64,000 bases of DNA, taken from contig NZ_ARVW01000001.1 of assembly GCF_000384315.1 (NCBI RefSeq), forward strand, positions 2,799,746 to 2,863,745, written 5' to 3'. Each line of letters opens with the position of its first letter. The stretch's first letter is position 1. A program made the translations under genes and the position numbers. This document shows positions 10,517-19,946 of the stretch, one piece after another. The stretch is from Amycolatopsis nigrescens CSC17Ta-90 (GTDB taxonomy: Bacteria > Actinomycetota > Actinomycetes > Mycobacteriales > Pseudonocardiaceae). The notes under the pieces are model-generated. The model saw nothing but the letters and a program-made list of their open reading frames with translations. It had not been told where the DNA came from and did not search any database.

Positions 10517-11626
10517 CTAGCTGTTGAGCGCCACGCCGTAAGCGCTCAGCGCCTCGCCGACCGGCTGGAAGTACGAGCTCCCGCCGCCCTTGCCGGAGGT
10601 GATGCCGAGGCCGACGCTGCCGGAGAACAGGCAACCGCCGGAGTCGCCGGGGTTGACCAGCGCGTTGGTCTGGATCAACTGGTGCACCGAGCCCTCGGCG
10701 TAGTTCACCGTCACGTTCAGCCGCTGCACCGAACCCGAGGTCAGCCGGGTGGTGCTGCCGCTCTTGCTGATCTGCTGGCCGACGGTCGCGTTGCCGGCCG
10801 AGCTGATCCGCTGGGTGGAGCCGTTCCACAGGGTGACCGCGCCGGGGCCGCTACCGGTGGTGTTGCGGATCAGGCCGTAGTCGTTGGTCGGGAAGCTGGC
10901 GCCCTCGGACGGGCCGATGTTCCACTGCGACACCGCGCGGGTGCAGTGCCCGGCGTCCACCACGTAGTTCTGGCCGCCCTTGTTCGTGTTGAAGCCGGCC
11001 GAGCAGCGGGTGCCGCCGCCGGTGATGGCCTCGCCGTTGTAGATCGCGGTGTGCATCTCGCCCGCCACCCGCTCGACTCGGACCCGGTCGCCGAGCGTCG
11101 CGGCGGCCTGCTGCAGCGCGTCGGTGCCCTTGGCCGCGTCAGCGATGGTCAGCACGATCTGGTTGGCCTTCGGGTCCAGCCCGATCGACGTGTGCGTCAC
11201 CGCGGGCAGCGCCTGCAGCGCCTCCTGCGCGCCGGCCAGCGCCGCGCTGGAGTGCTTGACCAGCTTGGCCTGCGCGCCGGTCGCGGTCACCTGGTCCGCG
11301 GCGGCCTTGTCGAGCACGTTGACCACCGGCTTGGCGGCTTCGTCGAGGTAGCCGTCCGCGGCACGGGCGCCGAGTGCGCCGGTGAGGCTCTGCACGGTTT
11401 CGACGCTCGCGGCCTGCACCCGCAACAGCTTGGTGGCGGCGGCTTCGGTGATCTGGGCGTTCGCGGCCAGTGTCGCCACGGCTTCGCGCTGCACCAGGCT
11501 CGAGTAGCCCTCGATGGTGGTGGCGGTGGCCGTGGTGGGGGCGAGGAAACCGATGGCCGCCGCGGCGGCCACCAAGGTGGTGGCGGATTGGGCGAACAGG
11601 CGTCGTCCTGAGGACGTCTTGCGCAT
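10517..11626 (-). CDS. secreted S1 (streptogrisin/alpha-lytic type) serine protease
   Basis: Extracellular chymotrypsin-fold protease made as a pre-pro-enzyme. The 369 residues comprise a signal peptide (RRLFAQSATTLVAAAAAIGF to about residue 36), an Ala-rich pro-region of about 150 residues (alpha-lytic-type inhibitor/foldase), and a mature domain from about residue 190. The triad is visible: His in VDAGHC (near 222), Asp in TNDYGLI (near 247) and Ser in NPGDSGGCLF (near 325). Cys pairs at CSAGF/GHC and around GGC fit the conserved disulfides. It interrupts the hadA-rpmG synteny and has its own upstream region. Confidence 0.93.
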   Translation of the reverse strand: MRKTSSGRRLFAQSATTLVAAAAAIGFLAPTTATATTIEGYSSLVQREAVATLAANAQITEAAATKLLRVQAASVETVQSLTGALGARAADGYLDEAAKPVVNVLDKAAADQVTATGAQAKLVKHSSAALAGAQEALQALPAVTHTSIGLDPKANQIVLTIADAAKGTDALQQAAATLGDRVRVERVAGEMHTAIYNGEAITGGGTRCSAGFNTNKGGQNYVVDAGHCTRAVSQWNIGPSEGASFPTNDYGLIRNTTGSGPGAVTLWNGSTQRISSAGNATVGQQISKSGSTTRLTSGSVQRLNVTVNYAEGSVHQLIQTNALVNPGDSGGCLFSGSVGLGITSGKGGGSSYFQPVGEALSAYGVALNS

Positions 11627-11666
11627 ACCGGCAACTCACTTTCGCAGGGAAAGACCAGCGCGAGGG

Positions 11667-11685
11667 GTGACCACACGCTGGTCAC
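11667..11685. promoter_or_regulatory. inverted repeat upstream of the protease gene
   Basis: GTGACC, seven bases, GGTCAC, centred about 50 bases before the protease start. The size and position suit a dimeric repressor or activator site; the regulator is unknown. The remaining 150 bases up to the rpmG terminator contain no gene. Confidence 0.4.
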
Positions 11686-11834
11686 AGTGGGTTAGCCAGG
11701 CACAAAGAGCGTGACCGGCACCGGTGAATCCGGTGCACAACAGAGTGATTCGAGTCACGGAGAGCCGGTACCGACTTTCGTCGGTCAGGGCAAAAGATAC
11801 GTACCGGACATCGCGGTCGTGAATTGCCTACCTA

Positions 11835-11871
11835 CACAAAAACAGGCCACCCCGGCACGGGGCGGCCTGTT
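11835..11871 (-). terminator. intrinsic terminator after rpmG
   Basis: On the minus strand the stem AACAGGCC/GGCCTGTT with an inner CCCCG/CGGGG stem is followed by TTTTTGTG, a classical T-tract. It begins about 33 bases past the rpmG stop. Confidence 0.88.
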
Positions 11872-11903
11872 CGCGAAGGATCGGGCGCGAGCGCGCGAAG
11901 CGC

Positions 11904-12068
11904 TCAGCGGGTCTCCTTGTGGGTACGGTGCGTACCGCAGTTCGGGCAGAACTTCTTCATCTCCAGGCGGTCCGGGTCGTTGCGCCGGTTCTTCTTGGTG
12001 ATGTAGTTGCGGTGCTTGCACTCTTCGCACGCCAGCGTGATCTTCGGTCGCACGTCGGTCGCAGCCAC
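11904..12068 (-). CDS. rpmG: 50S ribosomal protein L33
   Basis: Small large-subunit protein of 54 residues, starting GTG ([19 protein letters not shown]). It keeps both zinc-binding CxxC pairs (CEEC and CPNC), so it is the zinc-containing form. [17 protein letters not shown] is the family core. Upstream lie tRNA-Met and tRNA-Thr on the same strand, the arrangement known from mycobacteria; a strong terminator follows. Confidence 0.96.
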   Translation of the reverse strand: MAATDVRPKITLACEECKHRNYITKKNRRNDPDRLEMKKFCPNCGTHRTHKETR

Positions 12069-12162
12069 GGCAAAGCCTCTCTCTACAAAGCAACTGGTTC
12101 CCGCCTGAGCGGGGTTCCAGGCAGCGAGCCACCTGGTTGGTCTGGGGGTTTGACGCCCATTG

Positions 12163-12235
12163 TAGCGGTGGCCGGACTTGAACCGACGACACAGCGATTA
12201 TGAGCCGCTTGCTCTACCAACTGAGCTACACCGCC
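12163..12235 (-). tRNA. trnM: tRNA-Met (CAT anticodon)
   Basis: Minus-strand cloverleaf: acceptor GGCGGTG/CACCGCT (one G-U pair), D-arm AGCTCAGTTGGTAGAGC, anticodon stem AGCGG/TCGCT with loop CTCATAA, and T-arm GGTTCAAGTCC. The usual elongator shape (no CCGGG initiator stem) suggests elongator Met rather than fMet. Confidence 0.95.
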
Positions 12236-12261
12236 CTACCTACCCACGCGCCCACCGGGGT

Positions 12262-12307
12262 CCAGGGGGCTTGCCCCCTGGCGGGGGTCTGGGGGCTCGG
12301 CCCCCAG
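12262..12307. repeat. tandem G-rich palindromes between tRNA genes
   Basis: Two adjacent hairpins: CCAGGGGGC-tt-GCCCCCTGG at 12262-12281 and CTGGGGGC-tcg-GCCCCCAG at 12289-12307 (with one unpaired flank). They lie between tRNA-Met and tRNA-Thr. Such paired palindromes are common intergenic elements in actinomycete genomes and may act as terminators or processing sites. Confidence 0.6.
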
Positions 12308-12366
12308 AGGGCAGAAGCGAGCGAGCCGGGTTCGCGTTTTCCGCGAACACAGCCCACCCACTCGCG

Positions 12367-12439
12367 AGCCCCTTTACGGAATCGAACCGTAGACCTTCTC
12401 CTTACCATGGAGACGCTCTGCCGACTGAGCTAAAGGGGC
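12367..12439 (-). tRNA. trnT: tRNA-Thr (GGT anticodon)
   Basis: Minus-strand cloverleaf: acceptor GCCCCTT/AAGGGGC, D-arm AGCTCAGTCGGCAGAGC, anticodon stem TCTCC/GGAGA with loop ATGGTAA (anticodon GGT), T-arm GGTTCGATTCC, discriminator T. It is the first gene of the tRNA-Thr/tRNA-Met/rpmG group. Confidence 0.96.
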
Positions 12440-12514
12440 GTGCTCTTGAAGCCTCGAAGAGATTACAAGAGGCGGCCGAGACGCTTGAAACCGGGGTACT
12501 TCAACAGGAAAACC

Positions 12515-15157
12515 TCAGGTCAGCAGGGTGAGCACGGTCTCGGCGTGCCGGCCGGGCGAACGGGCGGTGCGGGCCTGGAGCCATGCCTCGAGGCGATCCT
12601 CCGGCAGCGGCCGGGAGATCAGGTAGCCCTGCGCCACGTCGCAGCCCATCGCCTCGAGCTGGTCCCTGGCCACGTCCTCCTCGACACCTTCGGCGACCAC
12701 GGTCAGCCCGAGCGAGTGGCCGAGCTCCACGATGGACCGCACCACGGCGAGGTCGCCGAGCGCGGTGCCCATGCCGAGCACGAAGCTCTTGTCGATCTTC
12801 ACCTGGTCCACCGGGAGCTGGCGCAGGTAGGCCAGTGACGAGTACCCGGTGCCGAAGTCGTCCACCGCCAGCACGATGCCGAGCGCGTGCAGCTCGCGCA
12901 GGATCGGCAGCGCCTTCTGCGGGTCGGCCATCACCCCGGACTCGGTGAGCTCGAAGGTGAGCAGCTCCGGCGGCACGCCGAACTTGTCCAGCGCCCGCAC
13001 CACCTTGTTCGGGAAGTCCAGGTCGGCCAGGTTCCGCACGGACAGGTTCACCGCCGCGCCGATCCGCAGCCCCTCGTCCAGCCACTTCCTGGTCCGGATC
13101 AGCGACTGCTCCAGTACGAACCCGGTGAGCACGCCGATCAGGCCGGCCGCCTCCACCGCCGGCACGAACTCGTCCGGGTCGAGCCTGCCGAACTCCGGGT
13201 GCTGCCAGCGGACCAGCGCCTCCACCCCGAGCACGTGCCGGTTCGGCAGCGACACCTTCGGCTGGTAGTGCACGCTGACCTGGCCCTCTTCCACCGCCTG
13301 CCGGAACTGGGTGACCAGCTGGAAGCGGCGCATGAAGATCTGGCCCATGCTGGGCACGTAGCCGCGGACCTCTTCGCCGCCGCGAGTGGCCCGCACCGCG
13401 ACGTCGGCCCGCTGCAGCAGGGAGTCGACGTCCAGCAGCTCGCCGGTCTCTTCGACGGCGGGCGACGCGTAGCCGACCATCGCGTTGGCCTCCACGGTGA
13501 GCCGGTCCACCGGATAGGGCGCGGAGAGCTGCACCCGCAGCCGTTCCGCCCGCTCGTGCGCGAGGTCGGGATCGCAGTCCAGCAGCGCGGCGAAGGACGC
13601 GCCCTCCAGCCTGGCCAGCGGCACGTCGGAGCCGAGCGCATCCCGGATCCGCCGCCCCGCGGCGAGCACCATCCGGTCCGCCCACGCGTAGCCGAGTGCG
13701 TCGCTGACCGTGGAGAACACGTCCAGGTCCACCCGCAGCACCACCATGTTGCGCAGCTCGCGCACCGGTTCGCGGGCGACCTGCCGGAAGCCGGGCCGGT
13801 TCAGCAGCCCGGTCAGCGGATCGTGGTAGGCGTCGTGGCGCAGGGTGGCCAGCAGTCGCCGGTTGTCCAGCGACGTGGCCAGGTGGCTGGCCATGGTGCC
13901 GAGCAGCTGCACGTCGTACTTGCCGAACCCGCGCCACCTGGACAGCCGGTCGTGCGCCTCCACCACGCCGAGGAGCTGGTTGGCGCTGCGCAACGGCACG
14001 ACCAACGCCTCCTGCGCGCCGCGGTCGAGCAGCGCGGCCCGGACGTCGGGATTGGCCTCGGTGATCCGGAAGTGCCGGACGTGCGCGCCGGGCAGGCGCA
14101 GCAGCGGGTCGTCGGCGGGTGGCTCGCAGGAGGGCAGCGGGTCGCCGGCAACCACCGGGCGCATCGCCTCGGTCGGGTCCAGCCGCAGCCGGAGCACCAC
14201 CCGGCCGGCAGCGAGCTGATCCTTGATCCGCTCGGCGATGGTGGCCCACTCGCTGATGTCCACGCCGCCGACCAGGTCGTCCGCGCGGCTGGCAGGGCGG
14301 GCCGCGGCCTGCTGGCCGGACCTGGCCACCATCAGGCTGACGTCGGAGAGCGCCTCCATGTCCCGCTGTTCGCGCAGCAGGTCCGAGTACGCCCAGTAGA
14401 GCGCGGTGAGGCCGAGGAACACGGCCACCACCAGCGGCCACGCCTCCGGGGTGCCGGCGATCACCAGGTAGCCGCTCAGCCCGACCGAGGCGTTCACGAA
14501 ACCGACCACCAGGATCCGGCCGGTCAGCCGCAGCGCGGTGCCGATCCGCATCCGGCGGCGCAGCACGCGGACCGCGGCGAGCGCGAGCAAGGTGCTGGTC
14601 AGCGGCGCGGTCAGGGTGCCGGCCAGCGCGGCGAGCCACGGAATGCCTTCGCCGCCGACGATGTGCGTGACCAGCCCGGCCACCGCGAACGCGCTGGTGA
14701 TCTCCAGCAGGAAGGCGCCGGCGTTGTAGAGCACCCGGCCGGAGACCTTGCGCGCCAGCAGGGTGCTGATCCCGGCGATCAGGTGCGCGGCCAGCACCAC
14801 TTCGAAGGGCGCGACGAAGAAACCGATCACCAGCGGGATTTCGGTGAACGAGATGGTCCACGAGATCCCGCTGCGAACGTCCACGTTGATGCCGAGCTGT
14901 TCGGCCAGCAGGAAGGAGAGCACCAGGATCGGGCCGATCCACCAGAGGTTCGCCGATCCTTCGAACGGCAGCCACCAGGAGACCGCGGAGGCGGTGATGA
15001 TGCCGAAGGTGAGCACGGCGAGCGTGTAGATCCTGAACCGGCGTTCGTCGGCCCTCGCCTCACCGGAAGCCCCGGCCGTCGTCGCGCCCGGCGCCATTAC
15101 CGATCCGTTGGCTGCCGCCGGAACGGGACCGCCAGGCCTGCCACCTGCGTCCGGCAT
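12515..15157 (-). CDS. membrane-bound GGDEF/EAL cyclic-di-GMP protein
   Basis: Likely cyclic-di-GMP phosphodiesterase with a regulatory, catalytically dead cyclase domain. The 880 residues hold an N-terminal block of about seven membrane helices (about 40-260), a GAF-like region (about 300-430), a GGDEF domain (YHDPLTGLLNRPGF) and a C-terminal EAL domain. The GGDEF signature reads EGASF near residue 517, lacking the catalytic acids. The EAL domain keeps its residues: EALVRW, NLSVRNL, FELTES, DDFGTGYSS, KIDKSF, VAEGVEE and QGYLISRP. I expect c-di-GMP hydrolysis. It is monocistronic; the signal sensed is unknown. Confidence 0.9.
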   Translation of the reverse strand: MPDAGGRPGGPVPAAANGSVMAPGATTAGASGEARADERRFRIYTLAVLTFGIITASAVSWWLPFEGSANLWWIGPILVLSFLLAEQLGINVDVRSGISWTISFTEIPLVIGFFVAPFEVVLAAHLIAGISTLLARKVSGRVLYNAGAFLLEITSAFAVAGLVTHIVGGEGIPWLAALAGTLTAPLTSTLLALAAVRVLRRRMRIGTALRLTGRILVVGFVNASVGLSGYLVIAGTPEAWPLVVAVFLGLTALYWAYSDLLREQRDMEALSDVSLMVARSGQQAAARPASRADDLVGGVDISEWATIAERIKDQLAAGRVVLRLRLDPTEAMRPVVAGDPLPSCEPPADDPLLRLPGAHVRHFRITEANPDVRAALLDRGAQEALVVPLRSANQLLGVVEAHDRLSRWRGFGKYDVQLLGTMASHLATSLDNRRLLATLRHDAYHDPLTGLLNRPGFRQVAREPVRELRNMVVLRVDLDVFSTVSDALGYAWADRMVLAAGRRIRDALGSDVPLARLEGASFAALLDCDPDLAHERAERLRVQLSAPYPVDRLTVEANAMVGYASPAVEETGELLDVDSLLQRADVAVRATRGGEEVRGYVPSMGQIFMRRFQLVTQFRQAVEEGQVSVHYQPKVSLPNRHVLGVEALVRWQHPEFGRLDPDEFVPAVEAAGLIGVLTGFVLEQSLIRTRKWLDEGLRIGAAVNLSVRNLADLDFPNKVVRALDKFGVPPELLTFELTESGVMADPQKALPILRELHALGIVLAVDDFGTGYSSLAYLRQLPVDQVKIDKSFVLGMGTALGDLAVVRSIVELGHSLGLTVVAEGVEEDVARDQLEAMGCDVAQGYLISRPLPEDRLEAWLQARTARSPGRHAETVLTLLT

Positions 15158-15386
15158 GCAACCTCCCTCCCGCCTGCGAACGAGGGCATCACTGTACCCC
15201 GGAGGGCGTACTTCGGGCCCTTTCCGGCCGATATGAGATCAGCTCAGGGTTAACACCACAACAACGGTGCTGACCTGGGCGGACGACCGGGTGAAACAAG
15301 AGGGAGATTCGCGTTCGCCTTGGTAGCGCCGGGTAGCCGGATACCGGGGGTGACCGGAACGCCGGAAAGGGCTTGAATAGCACGTT

Positions 15387-16319
15387 ATGAACGTGGATGT
15401 GATCGACGACGGGCACGCCACCCGGCTGGGGACCGTCGATCCCCTGCTGCCCGCACCGGAAACCCTGACCGAACGAACCGGCAAGCTCACCGCGGCCGCC
15501 GGTGAGTCCACCGGCATCGGCTGCGTCACGCGCACCGAAGTCGCCGCCGACTCCCGTGACGCATTGTGGCGGGCGCTGGTGGAATACCGGCTCGATGTCC
15601 GGCTGGCCGGCCCCGATCCCGGTGCCGCACTGGGCGCGCTGCTGGACCGGTGGGAACCCGAGCTGGCAGCGGCCGCGCCGCCAGGGGACTGGGACACCGC
15701 GGCCGTGCTGGTCCGGCCGAGCCGTGACTCGGCGGGCTCGGCGGAGTTGCTGCGGCACGGTTTCGCGCCCGTCCGGGTGACCGCGGTGCGCCCGGCCGAC
15801 CGGCTGGCCGCGGCCGGGCCGCCGGCGACGCCCGGGGTGACCATCCGGCCCGCCGCGCACGAGGACCTCGGCACCGCCGTCCGCCTGCAGCTCGAACTTC
15901 AGCGCTACGACGCCCAGTTCGGCCTGATCACGCTGCGGCCCGGCGCCGAGGAGACGATCGCCGCGGAGCTGACCGAACTGCTCGCCCGCGCCGAGCCGTC
16001 GCTGTGGATCGCCGAGCTGTACGGGCAGCCGCTGGGCATGCTGCAGGTGCAGCTGCCCGCGGAGACGACCTGGATCCGGGATTCGGTGCGGGCGGAACGG
16101 GTCGGCTACCTGAGCGCCCTGCACGTGGCCGAAGCGGCCCGCTCCTCCGGTGTCGGTACCGCGCTGGCTGCACACGCGCACCAGGTGTTCGACGAGGCCG
16201 GCGCCGAGGTCGTGCTGCTGCACCACGCGCTGGCCAACCCGCGCTCGACCCCGTTCTGGTACGCGCAGGGCTACCGTCCACTGTGGACTTACTGGTATCG
16301 GCGGCCCGCCGCCAGGTAG
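15387..16319 (+). CDS. GNAT family N-acetyltransferase
   Basis: Acetyl-CoA-dependent transferase of unknown substrate, 310 residues. The C-terminal half carries the GNAT fold: TIRPAAHEDLGTAVRL, motif A with VGYLSALHVAEAARSSGVGTAL (the R/Q-x-x-G-x-G/A loop as RSSGVG), and the C-terminal FWYAQGYRPLWTYW. The N-terminal 140 residues look like a second, degenerate GNAT half, so it may be a pseudo-tandem enzyme. The 230 bases upstream hold no gene. It is 2 bases ahead of the methyltransferase gene, suggesting a transcriptional pair. Confidence 0.82.
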   Translation: MNVDVIDDGHATRLGTVDPLLPAPETLTERTGKLTAAAGESTGIGCVTRTEVAADSRDALWRALVEYRLDVRLAGPDPGAALGALLDRWEPELAAAAPPGDWDTAAVLVRPSRDSAGSAELLRHGFAPVRVTAVRPADRLAAAGPPATPGVTIRPAAHEDLGTAVRLQLELQRYDAQFGLITLRPGAEETIAAELTELLARAEPSLWIAELYGQPLGMLQVQLPAETTWIRDSVRAERVGYLSALHVAEAARSSGVGTALAAHAHQVFDEAGAEVVLLHHALANPRSTPFWYAQGYRPLWTYWYRRPAAR

Positions 16320-16321
16320 GA

Positions 16322-17233
16322 ATGCGCTACAAAGGGCTGGCACGAACAGGCGAGCACCACTTCCCGGGAGCCGGATTGACCGAGAACGAAGACACCGCGC
16401 CGAGCGCACCGGCCGGGGTCGACACCGAAAAGCCGTCCGCCGCGCGGATGTACGACTGGTATCTGGGCGGCAACCAGAACTGGGCGGTGGACCGCGAGTT
16501 CGGCCGGCAGGGCGAGCGGCTCTGGCCCCAGATCAAGCAGGTGGCCAGGCAGAACCGCGAGTTCATGAACCGGGTGGTCAACGCCGCGCTGGACGCCGGG
16601 ATCCGCCAGTTCCTGGACGTCGGCTCCGGCGTGCCCACGGTCGGCAACGTGCACGAGATCATCCGCGAGAAGCTGCCGCCGGACGAGCGGGCCACGGTGG
16701 TCTACGTGGACTACGAGCCGGTGGCCGCGGCGCATTCCACGGTGATCCTGGAACGGGACGGCGCCACCGACTGGGCCGGGCTGGTGCAGGCCGACCTGCG
16801 CGAGCCGGCCGCGATCTTCGCCAACCCCACCACCCGCCGGCTGATCGACTTCGACCAGCCGGTCTGCCTGCTGGTCATCGCGGTGATGCACTTCATCGGC
16901 GACGACGACCGACCGTCCGAGCTGCTGGCGGATTACCGCGAACGGCTCGCTCCCGGCAGCTGGCTTGCCTTGTCGCACGTGGCCCTCGACGCGGCACCCG
17001 AAGAGGGGGCCGCGCAGCTGCGGCGGTTCGCCGAGACCTACAAGAACACCAGCAACCCGGCCTGGCTCCGCACCCGCGAGGAGATCGAGCCGTGGTTCGG
17101 GGACTGGCCGCTGCTCGAACCGGGGCTGGTGCACCCGCTGGACTGGCGGCCCAACCGCAAGCCCACCGACCGGCAGCTGGAGGCGCGCCCGTACTTCTGG
17201 TGCGGAGTGTCCCAGCAGCCCAAGCGGGACTGA
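16322..17233 (+). CDS. SAM-dependent methyltransferase, DUF574 type
   Basis: Putative class I methyltransferase of the actinobacterial DUF574 (Methyltransf_19) family; substrate unknown. Family marks are PSAARMYDWYLGGNQNWAVD, RVVNAALDAGIRQFLDVGSG, VVYVDYEPVAAAHS, VLEERD-like LERDGATDWAGLVQADLREP and LLVIAVMHFIGDDDRP. From ATG 16322 it is 303 residues; a TTG at 16376 (LTENEDTAPS) has a better-spaced GGGAG and would start right before the conserved region, so the true start may be there. It follows the GNAT gene by 2 bases. Confidence 0.82.
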   Translation: MRYKGLARTGEHHFPGAGLTENEDTAPSAPAGVDTEKPSAARMYDWYLGGNQNWAVDREFGRQGERLWPQIKQVARQNREFMNRVVNAALDAGIRQFLDVGSGVPTVGNVHEIIREKLPPDERATVVYVDYEPVAAAHSTVILERDGATDWAGLVQADLREPAAIFANPTTRRLIDFDQPVCLLVIAVMHFIGDDDRPSELLADYRERLAPGSWLALSHVALDAAPEEGAAQLRRFAETYKNTSNPAWLRTREEIEPWFGDWPLLEPGLVHPLDWRPNRKPTDRQLEARPYFWCGVSQQPKRD

Positions 17234-17310
17234 CTTTAGTCCTGTTTTGTTCCCGGAGTGGCGCTCGCTATCGGCGAACAACCTGCGGAAACAAACTCGC
17301 TCCCGGCGAA

Positions 17311-17331
17311 GTTGAGCTAGACAGACTCAAC
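17311..17331. promoter_or_regulatory. HAIR-like HspR operator upstream of lon
   Basis: GTTGAGC, seven bases, ACTCAAC. The HspR operator (HAIR) is CTTGAGT-N7-ACTCAAG, so the arms and the N7 spacing agree with mismatches only at the outer positions and one inner base. It lies 19 bases before the lon start. HspR repression of lon is known in Streptomyces. Confidence 0.7.
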
Positions 17332-17349
17332 CTCGTGAGGAGCACTCCG

Positions 17350-19755
17350 ATGAGCGAAACACGGCTCCTGCCGGTACTGCCCATAGATGAAGACGTCGTG
17401 CTGCCCGGCATGGTCGTCCCCCTCGAACTGGCCGAGCCCGAGGTGCGGGCGGCGGTCGAGTCCGCACAGGCCAAGGCGCCGGGCGGGGCCGCCTTCCCCG
17501 GCATCCGCTCGGCCGCGCAGAGCAAGGCTGAGGTGCTGATCGTGCCGCGGGTGCACGGCGAGTACGCCGAGCTCGGCACCGTAGCGACCATCGAGCGAAT
17601 CGGCCGGATTCCCGGCGGGAAGTCCGCCGTGCTGCTGCGCGGCACCCGCCGCGCCACCGTCGGCGGCACCGGCGAAGGGCCGGGAGCGGCACGCTGGGTC
17701 GAGGCCACTGAAGCCGCCGAGATCAGCGACGAACGCGCCGAGACGCTGGCCGGTGAGTACAAGTCGGTGGTCATCTCGGTGCTGCAGCAGCGCGGCGGCT
17801 GGCAGATGATCGACGCGGTGCAGCAGGTGGAGGACCCGTCCGCGGTCGCCGACCTTGCCGGCAACGCGCCGTACCTCAGCGTCGAGCAGAAGCTCGAGCT
17901 GCTGCGTGCGCTGGACGTGGCGAGCAGGCTGGAGAAGGCCCTCGAGTGGAGCCGGGAGCACCTGGCCGAGCTGGAGGTCAGCGACACCATCCGCAAGGAC
18001 GTCGCGGAAGGCATGGAGAAGCAGCAGAAGGAGTTCCTGCTGCGGCGCCAGCTGGAGGCGATCCGCAAGGAGCTGGGTGAGCTGGACGGCAGCGGCGGCG
18101 AGGAGGCGGACTACCGCGCCCGCGTCGAGGCGGCCGAGCTGCCCGAGCACGTCCGCAAGGCCGCACTGTCCGAAGTGGACAAACTGGAGCGGACCTCCGA
18201 GCAGTCGCCGGAGGGCGGCTGGATCCGCACCTGGCTGGACACCGTGCTGGAGATGCCGTGGCAGACGCGGACCACCGACGTGCACGACATCGCCGGTGCC
18301 CGCGAGGTGCTGGACACCGACCACGCCGGGCTCGACGACGTCAAGGAACGGATCATCGAGTACCTGGCGGTGCGGGCCCGTCGCGCCGAATCGGGCAAGG
18401 GCCAGGTCGGCGGACGGCGTTCCGGGGCGGTGCTGGCGCTGGTCGGCCCGCCGGGCGTCGGCAAGACGTCGCTCGGTGAGTCGGTGGCCAAGGCGATGGA
18501 TCGCGAGTTCGTCCGGGTCGCACTGGGCGGCATCCGCGACGAGGCCGAGATCCGCGGGCACCGGCGCACCTACGTGGGCGCCATGCCGGGCCGGATCGTG
18601 CGGGCGATTAGAGAAGCCGGCTCGATGAACCCGGTGGTACTGCTGGACGAGGTGGACAAGGTGGGCGCGGATTACCGGGGCGACCCGACCGCGGCGCTGC
18701 TCGAGGTGCTGGACCCGGAGCAGAACCACACCTTCCGCGACCACTACCTGGAGGTCGAGCTGGACCTCTCGGACGTGGTGTTCCTGGCCACCGCGAACGC
18801 GCTGGAGACCATCCCGGGGCCGCTGCTGGACCGGATGGAGCTGGTCACCCTGGACGGCTACACCGAGCACGAGAAGGTGACCATCGGCCGCGACCACCTG
18901 CTCCCCCGCGAGCTGGAACGGGCCGGCCTCGGCGACCAGGACGTGCGGTTCACCGACCCGGCGCTGAGCCGGATCGCCGCCGAGTACACCCGCGAGGCGG
19001 GAGTGCGCGACGCGAACCGGACCATCGCGAAGGTGCTGCGCAAGGTGGCCACCAAGGTCGCGCTGGACGAGCTGGAGCTGCCGGTCACGGTGGACGCCGG
19101 CGATCTGGAGGGCTACCTGGGACGGCCGCGGCACGTGCCGGAGTCCTCGCTGCCCGAAGGCAGCCAGCGCACCGCGATTCCCGGGGTGGCAACGGGGCTG
19201 GCGGTGACCGGCGCCGGCGGTGACGTGCTCTACATCGAGGCGTCGCTGGCCGACGCGGAGTCCGGCCCGACCGGGCTGACGCTGACCGGGCAGCTCGGTG
19301 ACGTGATGAAGGAGTCGGCGCAGATCGCGTTGTCCTACCTGCGGTCCCGGGGAGCCGAGCTGGAACTGCCGGTCGGCGACCTCAAGGAACGCGGCATCCA
19401 CGTGCACGTGCCGGCCGGCGCGGTGCCGAAGGACGGCCCGTCCGCCGGGGTCACCATGACCACCGCGTTGGCGTCGCTGCTGTCCGGCAGGCTGGTCCGG
19501 TCGGACGTGGCGATGACCGGTGAGGTCTCGCTGACCGGGCGGGTACTGCCGATCGGCGGGGTGAAGCAGAAACTGCTCGCCGCGCACCGGGCCGGGATGA
19601 CCACCGTGGTGATCCCGCAGCGCAACGAGCCGGACCTGGACGACGTGCCGGCCGAAGTGCTGTCCCAGCTCGAGGTGCACCCGGTGGCGAACGTCCGCGA
19701 GGTGCTGGCGATCGCGCTGGAGCCGGCCGCCGCCGCGGTCCCCCAGGCCGCCTGA
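17350..19755 (+). CDS. lon: ATP-dependent Lon protease
   Basis: Cytoplasmic AAA+ serine protease that degrades misfolded and regulatory proteins, 801 residues. Order of domains: LON substrate-binding domain (about 1-200), coiled-coil region ([20 protein letters not shown]), AAA+ with Walker [10 protein letters not shown] (near 367) and Walker B VLLDEVDK (near 430), and the protease domain with catalytic Ser in KDGPSAGV (near 696) and Lys in GGVKQKLL (near 739). ATG 17350 follows GAGGAG. A HAIR-like site overlaps the promoter region, suggesting heat-shock control, and a large palindrome ends the gene. Confidence 0.97.
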   Translation: MSETRLLPVLPIDEDVVLPGMVVPLELAEPEVRAAVESAQAKAPGGAAFPGIRSAAQSKAEVLIVPRVHGEYAELGTVATIERIGRIPGGKSAVLLRGTRRATVGGTGEGPGAARWVEATEAAEISDERAETLAGEYKSVVISVLQQRGGWQMIDAVQQVEDPSAVADLAGNAPYLSVEQKLELLRALDVASRLEKALEWSREHLAELEVSDTIRKDVAEGMEKQQKEFLLRRQLEAIRKELGELDGSGGEEADYRARVEAAELPEHVRKAALSEVDKLERTSEQSPEGGWIRTWLDTVLEMPWQTRTTDVHDIAGAREVLDTDHAGLDDVKERIIEYLAVRARRAESGKGQVGGRRSGAVLALVGPPGVGKTSLGESVAKAMDREFVRVALGGIRDEAEIRGHRRTYVGAMPGRIVRAIREAGSMNPVVLLDEVDKVGADYRGDPTAALLEVLDPEQNHTFRDHYLEVELDLSDVVFLATANALETIPGPLLDRMELVTLDGYTEHEKVTIGRDHLLPRELERAGLGDQDVRFTDPALSRIAAEYTREAGVRDANRTIAKVLRKVATKVALDELELPVTVDAGDLEGYLGRPRHVPESSLPEGSQRTAIPGVATGLAVTGAGGDVLYIEASLADAESGPTGLTLTGQLGDVMKESAQIALSYLRSRGAELELPVGDLKERGIHVHVPAGAVPKDGPSAGVTMTTALASLLSGRLVRSDVAMTGEVSLTGRVLPIGGVKQKLLAAHRAGMTTVVIPQRNEPDLDDVPAEVLSQLEVHPVANVREVLAIALEPAAAAVPQAA

Positions 19756-19757
19756 CC

Positions 19758-19812
19758 GCAAATAGCCGGCTTTTTGCCCTTGGGTACACGGGGCAAAAAG
19801 CCGGCTATTTGC
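19758..19812 (+). terminator. long perfect hairpin after lon (dispersed repeat)
   Basis: 22-bp perfect arms (GCAAATAGCCGGCTTTTTGCCC and its complement) around an 11-base loop, starting 3 bases after the lon stop. The loop-stem can end lon transcription. One arm recurs almost exactly at 61561-61580, so it belongs to a dispersed intergenic repeat family. Confidence 0.8.
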
Positions 19813-19946
19813 CCTAGGTATACGGCGAGTAGGCGACTTTTTGCCGTACCGACCTTCGTCGGAAGTTCATCTCCGCGCCGGTCCCGCGCGGTTCTGCCGC
19901 CGTACCCTCCGAGCCGTTCCCACCACCGGTCGTAACGGAGGCAGCA

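Noticed and set aside
12241..12366. CRISPR-like array between tRNA genes
   Set aside because: Only two different palindromes are present; there are no regularly spaced direct repeats.
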